Of a stretch of DNA of 64,000 nucleotides, positions 27,865 to 37,167 are shown in pieces. The position numbers and the translations under genes were made by a program. Origin of the DNA: Bacillus sp. NTK034 (GTDB lineage Bacteria; Bacillota; Bacilli; Bacillales; Cytobacillaceae); NCBI RefSeq assembly GCF_017303275.1, contig NZ_JAFKOJ010000002.1:828330-892329 (forward strand), given 5' to 3'. Below the pieces are notes generated by a model, which saw only the letters and a program-made list of their open reading frames with translations, had not been told where the DNA came from and searched no databases. Position 1 is the first letter of the stretch. The number at the start of each line of letters is the position of its first letter.

Positions 27865-29451
27865 ATGAACTCTGTAAGCATATCAAACGAATTGAGCGAA
27901 TTACTAAATGGCAGCAACATTCAAGTGCAATTATCCGTTCCTCAGCTTGTGGAAAAAGTATTAAACCGCAATGAAGGGTCCCTTACCTCTACTGGTGCCG
28001 TACGCGCTACTACAGGAAAGTATACAGGACGTTCCCCTAAAGATAAATACATTGTTGAAGAAGCATCAAACAAAGATAAAATGGACTGGGGTAGCGTAAA
28101 CCAGCCTATCTCTGAAGAAGCATTCTCTAATCTTTATAATAAAGTAATCAACTACTTAAAAGAAAAAGAAGAAGTATTTGTTTTCAAAGGCTTCGCAGGT
28201 GCTGATAAAAAGCACCGCATGCCAATCCAGGTAATTAATGAATATGCCTGGCACAATCTTTTCGCACATCAGTTATTCATTCGTCCGGCAGAAGACGAGC
28301 TATTGGATCATCAATCAGAGTTCACAGTCATTTCTGCTCCTAATTTCAAAGCAGACCCTGCAGTTGACGGCACTAAGTCCGAAACATTCATCATCATTTC
28401 ATTCGAGCGCCGCACTGTTTTAATTGGCGGTACTGAATATGCAGGCGAAATGAAAAAGTCCATTTTCTCTGTTATGAACTATATGCTTCCAGAAAACGGG
28501 ATTCTTCCGATGCACTGCTCCGCGAACGTTGGCCGCGAAGGAGATGTCGCTTTATTCTTCGGCTTATCCGGAACAGGGAAAACAACCTTATCTGCAGACC
28601 CTAATCGCAAGCTGATTGGTGATGACGAGCATGGCTGGTCTGCAAATGGTGTATTCAATATTGAAGGCGGCTGCTATGCGAAATGCATTAACTTATCCCG
28701 TGAGAAAGAACCGCAAATTTTTGATGCTATCCGCTTTGGGGCTGTATTGGAAAATGTGGTGGTAAACAGCGAAACTCGGGTTGCTGATTACGATGACAGC
28801 ACATTAACTGAAAATACACGTGCGGCATACCAGCTTCAGGCAATCGATAATATTGTTGACCCAAGCATTGCCGGACATCCTAATACAATTGTATTTTTAA
28901 CAGCTGACGCATTTGGCGTATTGCCTCCAATCTCTAAACTATCAAAAGAGCAGGCAATGTACCATTTCTTAAGCGGCTATACTTCCAAGCTTGCAGGAAC
29001 TGAGCGCGGCATTACCTCACCGCAGGCTACGTTCTCTACATGCTTTGGATCACCTTTCCTTCCGCTTCCTGCAAACCGTTATGCTGAAATGCTTGGCGAG
29101 AAAATCGATGAGCATAATGCTAAAGTCTTCCTTGTAAACACAGGATGGACTGGCGGAGAGTACGGAGTCGGTGAACGCATGAAACTTGCTTACACTCGAG
29201 CTATGGTGGAAGCTGCACTTGAAGGTGAACTAAACAATGTAGAAACAGTCAAGGACGAAATTTTCGGATTGGAAATTCCGCAGCACGTTACGGGTGTGCC
29301 TGACGAAGTTCTTCAGCCAAACAAAACTTGGGCAGATCAGGCTGCTTATGAAGCAAAAGCAAAAGAACTCGCTGCAAAATTCCGTGAAAACTTCAAGAAA
29401 TTCACAAGCGTTTCTTCTGAAATCGAAGAAAAAGGCGGACCAATCGCATAA
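27865..29451 (+). CDS. pckA: Phosphoenolpyruvate carboxykinase (ATP)
   Basis: A 528-residue ATP-type PEPCK, the first committed enzyme of gluconeogenesis (oxaloacetate to PEP). Kinase-1a [15 protein letters not shown] is followed by the kinase-2/metal motif LIGDDEHGW; the substrate-binding [18 protein letters not shown] is N-terminal and [15 protein letters not shown] lies in the C-terminal third. Length matches B. subtilis PckA, which is likewise divergent from metK. A CcpN operator overlaps the promoter. Codon use is typical of a highly expressed gene. Confidence 0.97.
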   Translation: MNSVSISNELSELLNGSNIQVQLSVPQLVEKVLNRNEGSLTSTGAVRATTGKYTGRSPKDKYIVEEASNKDKMDWGSVNQPISEEAFSNLYNKVINYLKEKEEVFVFKGFAGADKKHRMPIQVINEYAWHNLFAHQLFIRPAEDELLDHQSEFTVISAPNFKADPAVDGTKSETFIIISFERRTVLIGGTEYAGEMKKSIFSVMNYMLPENGILPMHCSANVGREGDVALFFGLSGTGKTTLSADPNRKLIGDDEHGWSANGVFNIEGGCYAKCINLSREKEPQIFDAIRFGAVLENVVVNSETRVADYDDSTLTENTRAAYQLQAIDNIVDPSIAGHPNTIVFLTADAFGVLPPISKLSKEQAMYHFLSGYTSKLAGTERGITSPQATFSTCFGSPFLPLPANRYAEMLGEKIDEHNAKVFLVNTGWTGGEYGVGERMKLAYTRAMVEAALEGELNNVETVKDEIFGLEIPQHVTGVPDEVLQPNKTWADQAAYEAKAKELAAKFRENFKKFTSVSSEIEEKGGPIA

Positions 29452-29452
29452 T

Positions 29453-29498
29453 ATAGAAAAGGAATTGCCGCTTTTAGCGGCAATTCCTTTTCTATATT
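29453..29498. terminator. pckA terminator
   Basis: A near-perfect long palindrome (TATAGAAAAGGAATTGCCGC with its complement, loop TTTT) starts 2 bp past the stop. Confidence 0.9.
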
Positions 29499-29554
29499 AT
29501 TTTGGAAGTCAGCCCGCTCGAACGATAAGTTTCTTACATGCAGACTTATAATCG

Positions 29555-29814
29555 TTGATCGACACTGTGCGCTTCGACTTGTTCCTTTCGCACTCTTTTT
29601 CCATCTCTCAGTGACACGATTCCTTCTGTTTAGGTCCTTTCGCAACCCCTAGTCCTTGCTCGGTGGCACTATTCCCTCTGTTTAGTTCCCTTCGCGACGA
29701 CTTGTTCCCGCTCAGTGGCACTATTCCCTCTGTTTAGCTCCCTTCGCGACCCCTAGTCCTCGATCAGCGGCATTATTCCCACTGTTTAGTTCCTTTCGGG
29801 CTCTTTTTCCTCCC
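29555..29814. repeat. Tandem array A: five 52-bp units
   Basis: Units begin at 29555, 29607, 29659, 29711 and 29763, exactly 52 bp apart. Units 2-5 share ACTATTCCCTCTGTTTAG and CCCTTCGCGAC-type segments with scattered substitutions; unit 1 is the most degenerate, and a fragment follows at 29825-29845. There are no spacers, so this is not a CRISPR. It fills the intergenic space between the pckA and ytmB terminators. Confidence 0.85.
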
Positions 29815-29869
29815 CTAATTTTAAAAGCACTATTCTCACTTGCAATTTACAGAAACATTTCGAACAAAA

Positions 29870-29893
29870 AAACGCCGGACTAAGTCCAGGCGC
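29870..29893 (-). terminator. ytmB terminator
   Basis: CGCCTGGAC, loop TTA and GTCCGGCG followed by a run of T on the minus strand, just after the stop at 29897. Confidence 0.75.
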
Positions 29894-29896
29894 TCT

Positions 29897-30139
29897 TTAG
29901 TTTGTTGAGTTTAGAGAAACAAGCTGGTAGGTTATAAGGGTCTGACTGTTTTCCCATACCACTTTTCTGATGACACCCATACCGTTCAGGTCGCCTTCAA
30001 TTGTTCTTTTTACCTCGACCGGAATATCGAGCGGATATAATCTGTACCCGTCTTTGACAAGTGAAAAGAAATTCTCATCAAGTCTGTTCTCCCTGCCCTT
30101 TGTCACGATCATTGTGTTCAGCTCTAAAGGCATACCCAT
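29897..30139 (-). CDS. ytmB: YtmB-like DUF2584 protein
   Basis: An 80-residue protein (MGMPLELNTMIVTKGREN, then YRLYPLDIPVEVKRTIEGD and TLITYQLVSLNSTN) of the DUF2584 family, same length as B. subtilis YtmB. It is probably a small beta-rich cytosolic protein; function is unknown. It sits 49 bp downstream of the ytmA-like hydrolase, an arrangement conserved in Bacillus, which suggests cotranscription. A terminator follows. Confidence 0.8.
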   Translation of the reverse strand: MGMPLELNTMIVTKGRENRLDENFFSLVKDGYRLYPLDIPVEVKRTIEGDLNGMGVIRKVVWENSQTLITYQLVSLNSTN

Positions 30140-30188
30140 TGGTATCTCTCCTTCATTTTTAATATCCTTTTCTCTATTTTACCCCACC

Positions 30189-31004
30189 TTATTGCGCTCT
30201 GAAAGTCCTTAATTTCATCTGCCCTTTGCTTTTCATCCACGCGCATAAATCCTCTACCGTCTTCCGGTTCACGTCTGGCGGAAAGTAGTGGGTATATTCA
30301 GGGAAATACCAGCTGCCCACTTCTTTTTTTAGAGCCTTGAGCCTTTTTTCCAGGCGATAGGAATGCTCCACCGAAACATTATGGTCCTGTTCTCCATGAA
30401 TAATTAAGACGGGGGCCTGCAGCTGCTCCAGCTGAAAAAGCGGGGTGCGATATTTATACCGTTCCGGAAACTTAGTCGGGGTTCCTCCTATTACACGTTT
30501 CATCATTCTCCGGAGATCCTTTCGCTCCACATAGGTGAGAAACATATCACTGACCCCTCCCCATGTAACAATGGACGCGGCTTCAGGAAACTCGATTGCA
30601 GTAAGCAATGCCATTACGCCACCACGGGAAAAGCCAAAAATATGGACTCTTTTTACCCGGGCATGCTCCTGAAGAAGAGTAAAAGCGGCAAATGCGTCCT
30701 GTCTGTCCTCCCCTGCAAAATCTTCGTTACCATCTCCCCCTTGGTTGCCTCTGTAAAAAGGCGCGAATACAATAAAGCCTTCACATGCAAACTGGATAAT
30801 CCTGGAAGGCCTTACTTTCCCGACATTTTTTATGCCTCCTCTTAGGTATAGAAACCCATCATATTGTTCCTCCCCCTTTGGCTCTGCCAGCAGGCCTTTT
30901 ATATGTAATCCGTTTGCATAATATGTGACAACAGATAATTCGATTGCCGGATTTGGCGAAGGAAATCTCTGTTTAGTTATGACTTGGCCATTTAGGAATT
31001 CCAT
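30189..31004 (-). CDS. ytmA: S9-type alpha/beta hydrolase YtmA
   Basis: A 271-residue alpha/beta hydrolase resembling dipeptidyl-peptidase-like S9 enzymes. The nucleophile is in VHIFGFSRGGVMAL, the acid in LIIHGEQDHNVS and the histidine in EYTHYFPPD. The first 60 residues form a small beta region rather than a full propeller, so it is a compact esterase or peptidase of unknown substrate. ATG 31004 has GGGAGATGAGG upstream. It heads a two-gene unit with ytmB and is divergent from ytlA. Confidence 0.8.
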   Translation of the reverse strand: MEFLNGQVITKQRFPSPNPAIELSVVTYYANGLHIKGLLAEPKGEEQYDGFLYLRGGIKNVGKVRPSRIIQFACEGFIVFAPFYRGNQGGDGNEDFAGEDRQDAFAAFTLLQEHARVKRVHIFGFSRGGVMALLTAIEFPEAASIVTWGGVSDMFLTYVERKDLRRMMKRVIGGTPTKFPERYKYRTPLFQLEQLQAPVLIIHGEQDHNVSVEHSYRLEKRLKALKKEVGSWYFPEYTHYFPPDVNRKTVEDLCAWMKSKGQMKLRTFRAQ

Positions 31005-31169
31005 GTCCTCATCTCCCTCTGAAGTAAATCTGAATACGACTAATAGTATGAGCTTTATGAACTCCGCCTAAAAATGTTTCCATGGGCATTCACACATTTT
31101 TTCGATTTTCATACGATATCCTAGGCTTTTAAATCTGACTTTTTTAGCATAAGGGAGGTCTTATGGCTT

Positions 31170-32165
31170 ATGAAAAAATGGATGAAAGTAAGCATGCTTC
31201 TTTTGCTTACAGCGATACTTATTGTTCCTTTGGCCGCTTGCGGCAAGGATGAAATGCAAAAGGTCCGTATTGCCGAAGTGACACGCTCCATCTTCTATGC
31301 TCCGCAATATGTAGCCCTTGAAAAGGGTTTCTTTGAAGAAGAAGGGCTTAAAGTAGAGCTTACAACTACAGCAGGCGGAGATAAAACGATGACTGCTCTG
31401 CTGTCGGATAGCGCTGATGTTGCACTTGTAGGTTCCGAAACTTCCATTTACGTTTCGGCTCAGGGCTCCAACGATCCGGTCATTAACTTTGCACAGCTCA
31501 CTCAAACGGATGGAACATTTCTTGTTTCCCGCAAAAAAATCGATAACTTTTCATGGGATATGCTAAAAGGCAAAACATTCCTGGGTCAGCGCAAAGGCGG
31601 CATGCCGCAGATGGTTGGCGAGTTTGTTTTGAAAAAGCATGGAATTGATCCTCACGAAGATATGGACTTGATTCAAAATATTGATTATGCCAATATCGCT
31701 CCGGCCTTCGCTTCAGGAACAGGCGAGTTTGTTCAGCTGTTCGAGCCGACTGCCAGTGTTTTTGAAAAAGAAGGCAAAGGCTATATCGTAGCTTCTTTCG
31801 GAACAGAGTCCGGTCATGTACCATATACCACATTCATGACAAAACAAAGCTATATTGATGAAAATAAAGAGACAGTCGAAAAATTCACAAGAGCGATTTA
31901 TAAAGCACAGCAATGGGTTGAAACACATAGTGCGAAAGAAACGGCAGAAACCATTCAAGGATATTTCGACAATACCGAGCTTGAAATCATTGAGATGGTA
32001 GTAGACCGCTATAAGAGCCAGGGGTCCTTTGCAGCAGATCCTATCCTGGACACTGAAGAATGGGAAAACCTGCAGAACATCATGGACGAAGCAGGAGAGC
32101 TCCCTAAGCGCATAGAGCATGACACACTTGTCAACACAGAAATCGCTGAAGGTGTAATGAAGTAA
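31170..32165 (+). CDS. ytlA: ABC transporter substrate-binding lipoprotein YtlA (NMT1/THI5-like)
   Basis: A 331-residue lipoprotein: signal peptide MKKWMKVSMLLLLTAILIV, lipobox LAAC with the lipidated Cys24. The mature part is an NMT1/THI5-like periplasmic-binding fold (RIAEVTRSIFYAPQYVALEKGFF, then LVGSETSIYVSAQ and KGKTFLGQRKGGMPQM). This family binds thiamin pyrimidine precursors, sulfonates, nitrate or riboflavin-like ligands. No TPP or FMN riboswitch is visible upstream, so the ligand stays open. ATG 31170 is preceded by AGGGAGG. It heads the ytlA-ytlC-ytlD importer operon. Confidence 0.87.
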   Translation: MKKWMKVSMLLLLTAILIVPLAACGKDEMQKVRIAEVTRSIFYAPQYVALEKGFFEEEGLKVELTTTAGGDKTMTALLSDSADVALVGSETSIYVSAQGSNDPVINFAQLTQTDGTFLVSRKKIDNFSWDMLKGKTFLGQRKGGMPQMVGEFVLKKHGIDPHEDMDLIQNIDYANIAPAFASGTGEFVQLFEPTASVFEKEGKGYIVASFGTESGHVPYTTFMTKQSYIDENKETVEKFTRAIYKAQQWVETHSAKETAETIQGYFDNTELEIIEMVVDRYKSQGSFAADPILDTEEWENLQNIMDEAGELPKRIEHDTLVNTEIAEGVMK

Positions 32166-32187
32166 ATAAACGAAAGAGGAGGCCGAC

Positions 32188-32967
32188 ATGAATTTTCTAA
32201 AGGTAGATGCTGTCCACCACACTTATTTTACGAAAACCTCTGCTGTAACGGCCCTCTCCGATATTTCGCTTGAAGTGGAGGAAGGAGAATTTGTTTCCTT
32301 CCTCGGCCCAAGCGGATGCGGCAAGACAACTTTGCTTTCCATCATAGCAGGCCTGTTTGAACCCACAGAAGGCACTGTAGCACTTGAAGGAAAGCGCGTT
32401 GAAACGGCAGAAAATGAAATTGGCTATATGCTGCAGCAGGATTATCTTTTTCCCTGGAAAACGATTGAAGAAAATATCCTGCTGGGGCTGAAAATCGGGA
32501 ACAGCCTTACTCCCGACAAAAAAGCTTATGCACTGCAGCTCCTTCAGGAGATGGGATTAAAAGGTGTAGAGTCACAGTTTCCAAAGCAGCTTTCTGGCGG
32601 AATGCGCCAGCGTGTTGCCCTTGTAAGAACACTTGCAACTGAACCAAAGCTGCTCATGCTTGATGAACCCTTTTCCGCATTAGATTATCAAACCAAGCTG
32701 AAGCTTGAGGATTTGGTCTCTAACACGCTCAAATCATTTGGAAAAACAGCCATACTGGTTACCCATGATATTGGTGAGGCAATCAGCATGAGTGATCGCG
32801 TTTTTCTCTTTTCCGCGAGACCCGGACAGCTTCATAAAACGTTTGTAATACCAAAAGAATTAAGAGATCAAACTCCCTTTAACGCAAGAAATCATGAAGC
32901 ATATCCAGCGATTTTTCAAACTATATGGAAGGAGCTGGAGTCCCTTGAGCCCGCAGGAGAACGTTAA
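32188..32967 (+). CDS. ytlC: ABC transporter ATP-binding protein YtlC
   Basis: A 259-residue ATPase of the nitrate/sulfonate/taurine type. Walker [10 protein letters not shown] is at 40-48, the Q-loop in [11 protein letters not shown], the signature QLSGGMRQR in the middle and Walker [13 protein letters not shown] with the switch histidine in VTHDIGEA. It energises import of the YtlA ligand. The ribosome site is GAGGAGG. The 3' end overlaps the ytlD start. Confidence 0.9.
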   Translation: MNFLKVDAVHHTYFTKTSAVTALSDISLEVEEGEFVSFLGPSGCGKTTLLSIIAGLFEPTEGTVALEGKRVETAENEIGYMLQQDYLFPWKTIEENILLGLKIGNSLTPDKKAYALQLLQEMGLKGVESQFPKQLSGGMRQRVALVRTLATEPKLLMLDEPFSALDYQTKLKLEDLVSNTLKSFGKTAILVTHDIGEAISMSDRVFLFSARPGQLHKTFVIPKELRDQTPFNARNHEAYPAIFQTIWKELESLEPAGER

Positions 32968-33754
32968 ATTCCTCCACCAGAAATATATCCAGTCGCTGAA
33001 CCGTGAAAAAAAATGGGTACGCTTCTATCAGGCTGTCATCTTTATCGTGTTTTTTTCGGGATGGGAGCTGGCAAGCCAGAAGCAATGGATTGACCCGCTG
33101 ATTTTCAGTGCGCCCTCAAAAGTATGGGGATTATTTTTAACCAAAATCCAGGATGGGACCTTGATGGTGGATTTAGGCTACACTTTGTCAGAAACCGTAT
33201 TTGGATTCATATTGGGCACTTTTCTAGGCACATTGCTTGCAGCCATCCTCTGGTGGTCACCGCTGCTTTCAAAAATAGCGGACCCCTATTTGGTTGTCCT
33301 GAATTCAATGCCAAAGGTTGCACTTGGCCCGATATTAATCGTCGCATTAGGCCCCAGCTTTACTTCCATCGTAGCAATGGGCGCGATTATTTCCATCATC
33401 ATCACAACCATTGTCGTGTATACATCTTTTAAAGAAGTTGACCCTAATTACATTAAGGTGCTTCAAACCTTTGGGGCAAACCGATTTCAAATCTTCAGGG
33501 AAGCTATTTTGCCAGCTTCATTCCCAACCATCATCTCAACTTTAAAGGTGAATGTCGGTCTATCATGGGTCGGTGTTATTGTCGGGGAATTCCTTGTATC
33601 CTCAAAAGGTCTCGGATACATGATTATTTACGGCTTCCAAGTCTTCAACTTTACCCTTGTCATGCTGTCATTGCTGGTAATTGCTATTTTTGCAACAGTG
33701 ATGTATCAGCTGGTCGAACTGCTCGAGCGAAAACTGATAAAAAATGGTTCATAA
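32945..33754 (+). CDS. ytlD: ABC transporter permease YtlD
   Basis: A BPD_transp_1-type permease of about 269 residues with hydrophobic helices and the EAA loop [19 protein letters not shown] that contacts the ATPase. I place the start at TTG 32945, inside the end of ytlC (23-bp overlap), because GGAG lies 5 bp and AAGGAG about 14 bp before it; the upstream ATG at 32894 has no ribosome site and would add residues that simply read ytlC DNA in another frame. It is the membrane subunit of the YtlACD importer and ends at a terminator. Confidence 0.87.
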   Translation: MSPQENVKFLHQKYIQSLNREKKWVRFYQAVIFIVFFSGWELASQKQWIDPLIFSAPSKVWGLFLTKIQDGTLMVDLGYTLSETVFGFILGTFLGTLLAAILWWSPLLSKIADPYLVVLNSMPKVALGPILIVALGPSFTSIVAMGAIISIIITTIVVYTSFKEVDPNYIKVLQTFGANRFQIFREAILPASFPTIISTLKVNVGLSWVGVIVGEFLVSSKGLGYMIIYGFQVFNFTLVMLSLLVIAIFATVMYQLVELLERKLIKNGS

Positions 33755-33755
33755 T

Positions 33756-33785
33756 AAAAACGGCAGCGATAATGCCGTTTTTTTA
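33756..33785. terminator. Terminator after ytlD (shared with ytkD)
   Basis: AAAAACGGCA and TGCCGTTTTT form a stem followed by a T-run, between convergent genes. Confidence 0.85.
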
Positions 33786-34250
33786 CTTTCCCTGCATGAT
33801 TTTTTCGAGGCTCTTTTCAACTACTTTATCCTTCATGATAAAACTGTATTGACTGCTCCACCTGTCTTCCAGCAAGTTTCCAGCTGTCAGAATGGGACCG
33901 TTTGTTTCAAAATATTGATCCGTTTTGTTAAGGCTTTTCACCTCTGCGAAAAAAATGGCTTTGACAAAACGCTCTGTACCCAAATTAACTTCATATTCAC
34001 CAATAAAATGTAAACTCTTTAAGTCTGCTCCTGTTTCCTCATAAACTTCTCTTCTGGCTGCCTCTTCAAGAGACTCCCCCTCTTCTCTCTTGCCTCCCGG
34101 AAATTCCCACCCCCGCTTTTTGTGATTCGTCAGCAGCCATTGATCGCCATAGCGGCAAATGACCAGAACATGTTTTGGATCGGTTCCAAAAGCTCGTTTA
34201 TTAAAAGAAAATCGCACTTCCCCGCCGTTCTCATCCAAAAAGTTTTCCAT
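33783..34250 (-). CDS. ytkD: Nudix hydrolase YtkD
   Basis: A 155-residue Nudix protein with a full Nudix box, GGKREEGESLEEAARREVYEE through TGAD. In B. subtilis YtkD hydrolyses nucleoside triphosphates including 8-oxo-dGTP and has been reported to remove 5' diphosphate from RNA. The remaining sequence (WLLTNHKKRGWEFPGG) is characteristic of the YtkD group. Its coding end overlaps the terminator of the convergent ytl operon by 3 bp. Confidence 0.87.
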   Translation of the reverse strand: MENFLDENGGEVRFSFNKRAFGTDPKHVLVICRYGDQWLLTNHKKRGWEFPGGKREEGESLEEAARREVYEETGADLKSLHFIGEYEVNLGTERFVKAIFFAEVKSLNKTDQYFETNGPILTAGNLLEDRWSSQYSFIMKDKVVEKSLEKIMQGK

Positions 34251-34414
34251 ACTTTTCCCTCACTCGATAATTAAATTCTGATGTTATCATTATAAAGGTA
34301 AATCATATATTTAAAAACTTCTGGGGCTAAAGTATCAAATTACATATTTTTGAAACTTTTTTCCTTTTTTCTCCGTAAAATTAGCTGACTAACCTAAATA
34401 GAGGAGTGTATACC

Positions 34415-35284
34415 TTGAAAAAATCCCTTGCAATCCTTACTGGCTTCTTGATGATTCTAATGCTGGCTGCGTGCAATGAAACAGCCAAACCTGTTAATGA
34501 ATCTGCTGGCGGCACGGGCAAGGAAGAGACAAAAACAGAAGAAGCTTCAGAATTGACACTGGAGGAAGTTTTAACGAAATCTACCGAAGCTTCAGAAGAG
34601 CTAAAAAGCTTCTCGGTAAATATGGATATGAGGCAGGAAATGAGCTCAGGCACTGAAGGGGAAAATATGAATATCGATTCTGCCATTGATATGGATGTTA
34701 CAACAGATCCGATGGCCTTCTACCAAAAAATGACTATGTCGATGGACGGAACAGAAGAATCGTATGATATTGAAAGCTATTTTACTGAAGAAGGCATGTT
34801 CCTTTATGATGCAGCCGGTAAGCAGTGGATGAAGTTCCCTAAAGAAATGTCGGATGATTTGCTTCAAATGTCCAGCCAGCAGACAAATCCTGGTGAAGAA
34901 CTAAAGAAATTGCAGGAGTTCGTGGACGACTTTACGTTTGAACAGGATGCAAAAAGCTATATTCTAAAACTGAAAGCCGATGGAGAAAAATTCAATGATT
35001 TTGTGAAGGAAACAGCAGCAGAAACACTTCCGCCTGAACTGGCAGCCAACGGAGAAATGCTTGATAACATGAAAATTAACGGCGTGGAATACGAAATCGT
35101 GATTGATAAAGAAACTTTTTATCCAAGCGTGCTGAATATGATTATGGAAATGGAAATTACGGCTGAAGGCCAGACCATATCCATGAAGCAGACCATGAAC
35201 GGCCAATATGCAAACTATAATAAGGTAGAGGCTATAGCCGTTCCACAAAAAGTTCTTGATACAGCTGTAGAAATGGAAATGTAA
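34415..35284 (+). CDS. LppX/LprAFG-like lipoprotein (DUF6612-type)
   Basis: A 289-residue lipoprotein. The start is TTG 34415 with GAGGAG 8 bp upstream; the GTG at 34406 overlaps that ribosome site. Signal peptide MKKSLAILTGFLMILML and lipobox LAAC give lipidated Cys20, followed by a low-complexity acidic linker (about 25-45). The mature domain (SEELKSFSVNMDMRQEMSSG... to the C-terminus) is rich in Met and beta strands, like the mycobacterial LppX/LprG fold and Bacillus DUF6612 proteins. It probably binds lipids or envelope components at the membrane surface; the ligand is unknown. It is a single-gene unit. Confidence 0.75.
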   Translation: MKKSLAILTGFLMILMLAACNETAKPVNESAGGTGKEETKTEEASELTLEEVLTKSTEASEELKSFSVNMDMRQEMSSGTEGENMNIDSAIDMDVTTDPMAFYQKMTMSMDGTEESYDIESYFTEEGMFLYDAAGKQWMKFPKEMSDDLLQMSSQQTNPGEELKKLQEFVDDFTFEQDAKSYILKLKADGEKFNDFVKETAAETLPPELAANGEMLDNMKINGVEYEIVIDKETFYPSVLNMIMEMEITAEGQTISMKQTMNGQYANYNKVEAIAVPQKVLDTAVEMEM

Positions 35285-35286
35285 GA

Positions 35287-35315
35287 AAAGCTGAGGCACT
35301 CGCCTCAGCTATTTA
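35287..35315. terminator. Terminator after the lipoprotein gene
   Basis: AGCTGAGGC and GCCTCAGCT form a 9-bp stem just past the stop at 35284, followed by ATTTATTTAT, and serve both convergent genes. Confidence 0.8.
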
Positions 35316-35666
35316 TTTATGTTCCTCTTCAGTAAGGATCCCCATGCTTTCAATATGTTTTCTTGCTTCATCATCTCCAAGATCATAAATCATTCCATAT
35401 ATTTTCTTCATTGTATCATCATAAGCGTCATTTTCACGGTCATAATGGTATTGAACATAAGGAACATGGGCTCTGAAAAAATTCTGCCACTCAGTTGAGT
35501 AGTTCTGATCAAAATATTCCCTTAAGGCAATGATTTCATCATCTGTCGCCTCTATTTTAAAATTCCATGTTGAACCAGTGGCACTTTGTGAAATCTCCCC
35601 AGAACCAAGCGTGATATAATACGTCTTTTTATTACCTTCCAATCCTGTCAGCCCCTTTTTTTTCAT
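35313..35666 (-). CDS. Conserved hypothetical protein (hydrolase/acyltransferase-annotated family)
   Basis: A 117-residue, acidic, soluble protein (TYYITLGSGEISQSATGSTWNFKIEA, then FRAHVPYVQYHYDRENDAY and DDEARKHIESMGIL). I recall similar Bacillus proteins being loosely annotated as hydrolases or acyltransferases, but no catalytic motif is visible. The start is uncertain: ATG 35666 has only AGGA upstream, and TTG at about 35642 could also serve. It converges on the lipoprotein gene and shares its terminator. Confidence 0.65.
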   Translation of the reverse strand: MKKKGLTGLEGNKKTYYITLGSGEISQSATGSTWNFKIEATDDEIIALREYFDQNYSTEWQNFFRAHVPYVQYHYDRENDAYDDTMKKIYGMIYDLGDDEARKHIESMGILTEEEHK

Positions 35667-35919
35667 TCCTGTGACGCTGTTTCAACACCGGTTACTTTAT
35701 CATTATTTATCATGACTTTTTTATTTCTATAGTTATCGTATCCCACATTTGTGATAAAATTATACGAAATTAAGATCATTCTTCATAAGCTTACATATAC
35801 TAAGTTAAATAATTGAGAAACAGCTTCTCAATTTATCTGCGGTGAATATTTTCCTGCATCAGGGGTATTAAATTAAGTATACTATATAAAACGGGAGTAT
35901 ATTTTAAGGAGGTGTTATC

Positions 35920-36177
35920 ATGAAACTGATTGATGAGCTATATGAACTTTACAGGAATAAGCTGACAGGTGATGAAGAGGATATCGATATGCTCGCTTTT
36001 GCCTTCTTAGAAGAAATGGACAGAGAAGACCTGCTGAATATTATCAGGGATCTCGATAATCAGGAATTATATGATTTAATGGGGCTTTATTTGATTGAGA
36101 GCTTAAAAGGGAAATTTGCCAGTGAGAATTACGGCCAGCGCAGAAGCCCGATCATTCATCACCGGAACATACACTAA
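35920..36177 (+). CDS. Conserved small hypothetical protein (DUF6154-like)
   Basis: An 85-residue protein with a strongly acidic, helical body (MKLIDELYELYRNKLTGDEEDIDMLAFAFL, then EEMDREDLLNIIRDLDNQELYDLMGLYLIESL) and a basic tail (RRSPIIHHRNIH). It resembles small Bacillus proteins of the DUF6154 type, which I cannot confirm without a search. ATG 35920 has a perfect AAGGAGGTG ribosome site, so it is well translated. It is monocistronic with its own terminator. Confidence 0.75.
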   Translation: MKLIDELYELYRNKLTGDEEDIDMLAFAFLEEMDREDLLNIIRDLDNQELYDLMGLYLIESLKGKFASENYGQRRSPIIHHRNIH

Positions 36178-36216
36178 ACTATACATATCCGAATAATTAA
36201 CTATCCATATTATTTG

Positions 36217-36240
36217 AAGGCGGCGATAAGCCGCTTTTTA
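36217..36240 (+). terminator. Terminator after the 85-residue protein gene
   Basis: GGCGGC, loop GATAA and GCCGC followed by TTTTTATTTT, about 40 bp past the stop. Confidence 0.75.
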
Positions 36241-36262
36241 TTTTATTATGGCATTCCTTATG

Positions 36263-36276
36263 CAAGGCGCTTCCGC
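36263..36276 (+). repeat. Remnant of the CTCGAG-core repeat end
   Basis: CAAGGCGCTTCCGC is identical to the conserved terminal 14 bases of copies 2 and 3, but nothing else of the element is present. It lies just past the dps terminator. Confidence 0.6.
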
Positions 36277-36293
36277 TTTTATTCTTTGCATAT

Positions 36294-36321
36294 AAAAAGA
36301 CCAGCTTTCCAGCCAGTCTTT
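36294..36321 (-). terminator. dps terminator
   Basis: AAGACTGGC and GCTGGTCTT form a 9-bp stem with two wobbles, followed by a T-run on the minus strand. Confidence 0.75.
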
Positions 36322-36326
36322 GTTTA

Positions 36327-36764
36327 TTATCCAAGGTATGCTTTTAGCATCCAGATATGTTTCTTTAAACTTTGCTTTACAGCAATCAGCATGTCGCCTG
36401 TACCTTCATCTTTGGCTTCTTCTGCAAGCTCAATTGCTTCCTGAAGCTCGTCCACCATTTTTTCAAAGTCATCAACGACCGATTGGACCATTTGTTCCTC
36501 ATTTTCTTTTCCTGTCGCTTCTTCGAGGGAACTGGTTTCAAGAACTTCCTTCATAGTCGCAACCGGCTTAGCCTCAAGAGCCAGGATTCTCTCAGCCAAT
36601 TCATCTACATGTACGTTGGCTTCATTATAAAGTTCTTCAAATTTTGCATGAAGGGTAAAAAAGTTTTTCCCTTTAATATACCAATGGAAATTGTGAAGCT
36701 TTACATATAGAACAGTCCAGTTTGCTACTTGCTGGTTAACAGCTTTTACTAATTCTTTACTCAT
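36327..36764 (-). CDS. dps: Dps-family DNA-protecting ferritin
   Basis: A 145-residue Dps/miniferritin. The first helix has NWTVLYVKLHNFHWYIKGKNFFTLHAKFEELYNEANVHVDELAERILAL, which holds the intersubunit ferroxidase residues (H, H, D, E), and the rest is a four-helix bundle. Start ATG 36764 (MSKELVKAV) has GGGAGG 9 bp upstream; the ATG at 36773 lies inside that spacing. It oxidises and stores iron and protects DNA in stressed cells. A sigma-B promoter upstream agrees with B. subtilis Dps being a general-stress protein. Confidence 0.93.
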   Translation of the reverse strand: MSKELVKAVNQQVANWTVLYVKLHNFHWYIKGKNFFTLHAKFEELYNEANVHVDELAERILALEAKPVATMKEVLETSSLEEATGKENEEQMVQSVVDDFEKMVDELQEAIELAEEAKDEGTGDMLIAVKQSLKKHIWMLKAYLG

Positions 36765-36788
36765 ATAAATCATCCTCCCAACAATAGA

Positions 36789-36813
36789 TTACCCACAATA
36801 ACAAAATTCAAAC
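36789..36813 (-). promoter_or_regulatory. Sigma-B promoter of dps
   Basis: GTTTGA (36813-36808), 13 bp, then GGGTAA (36794-36789) closely match the sigma-B consensus GTTTAA-N12-14-GGGTAT. Transcription would start about 20 bp before the dps ribosome site. Confidence 0.8.
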
Positions 36814-36894
36814 CTGTGCCTTGGCCATCGCGAAATCTTTCATGAAAGTGCTGCTTTCATGGTAAAATATTGAGGAGAGAAAAGGGGGAGAAGA

Positions 36895-37077
36895 ATGTAT
36901 ACGGTATTAGTCATATCGATTATCATTGTGATCGTGGTACTGCTTTTAAGCGTTATTACCACTTCAAAAGCTTACCAATTCAAGCATACAGTAGACCCGG
37001 TTGATCCGCTTCCTGACAGCGAGCAGGGACAAAAAGAGGCTAAAGAAGAGCAAGAAGATAACCAAAACCGTTCATAA
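36895..37077 (+). CDS. ytzI: Small membrane protein YtzI
   Basis: A 60-residue protein: one N-terminal transmembrane helix (about 3-22, VLVISIIIVIVVLLLSVI) and a hydrophilic, acidic cytosolic tail (DSEQGQKEAKEEQEDNQN). Composition, length and position between dps and downstream genes match B. subtilis YtzI. Function is unknown. The start ATG 36895 has a GGGGGAG ribosome site. A terminator follows. Confidence 0.75.
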   Translation: MYTVLVISIIIVIVVLLLSVITTSKAYQFKHTVDPVDPLPDSEQGQKEAKEEQEDNQNRS

Positions 37078-37097
37078 GCATACGCTATTATATATAC

Positions 37098-37124
37098 AGC
37101 CTCCGTACAACCGGAGGTTTTCCT
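37098..37124 (+). terminator. Terminator after ytzI
   Basis: CCTCCG, loop TACAA and CGGAGG followed by TTTTCCTTTT. Confidence 0.7.
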
Positions 37125-37167
37125 TTTAAATGGACGGAAATAACATACATGTGGAGAGGACATTGAG

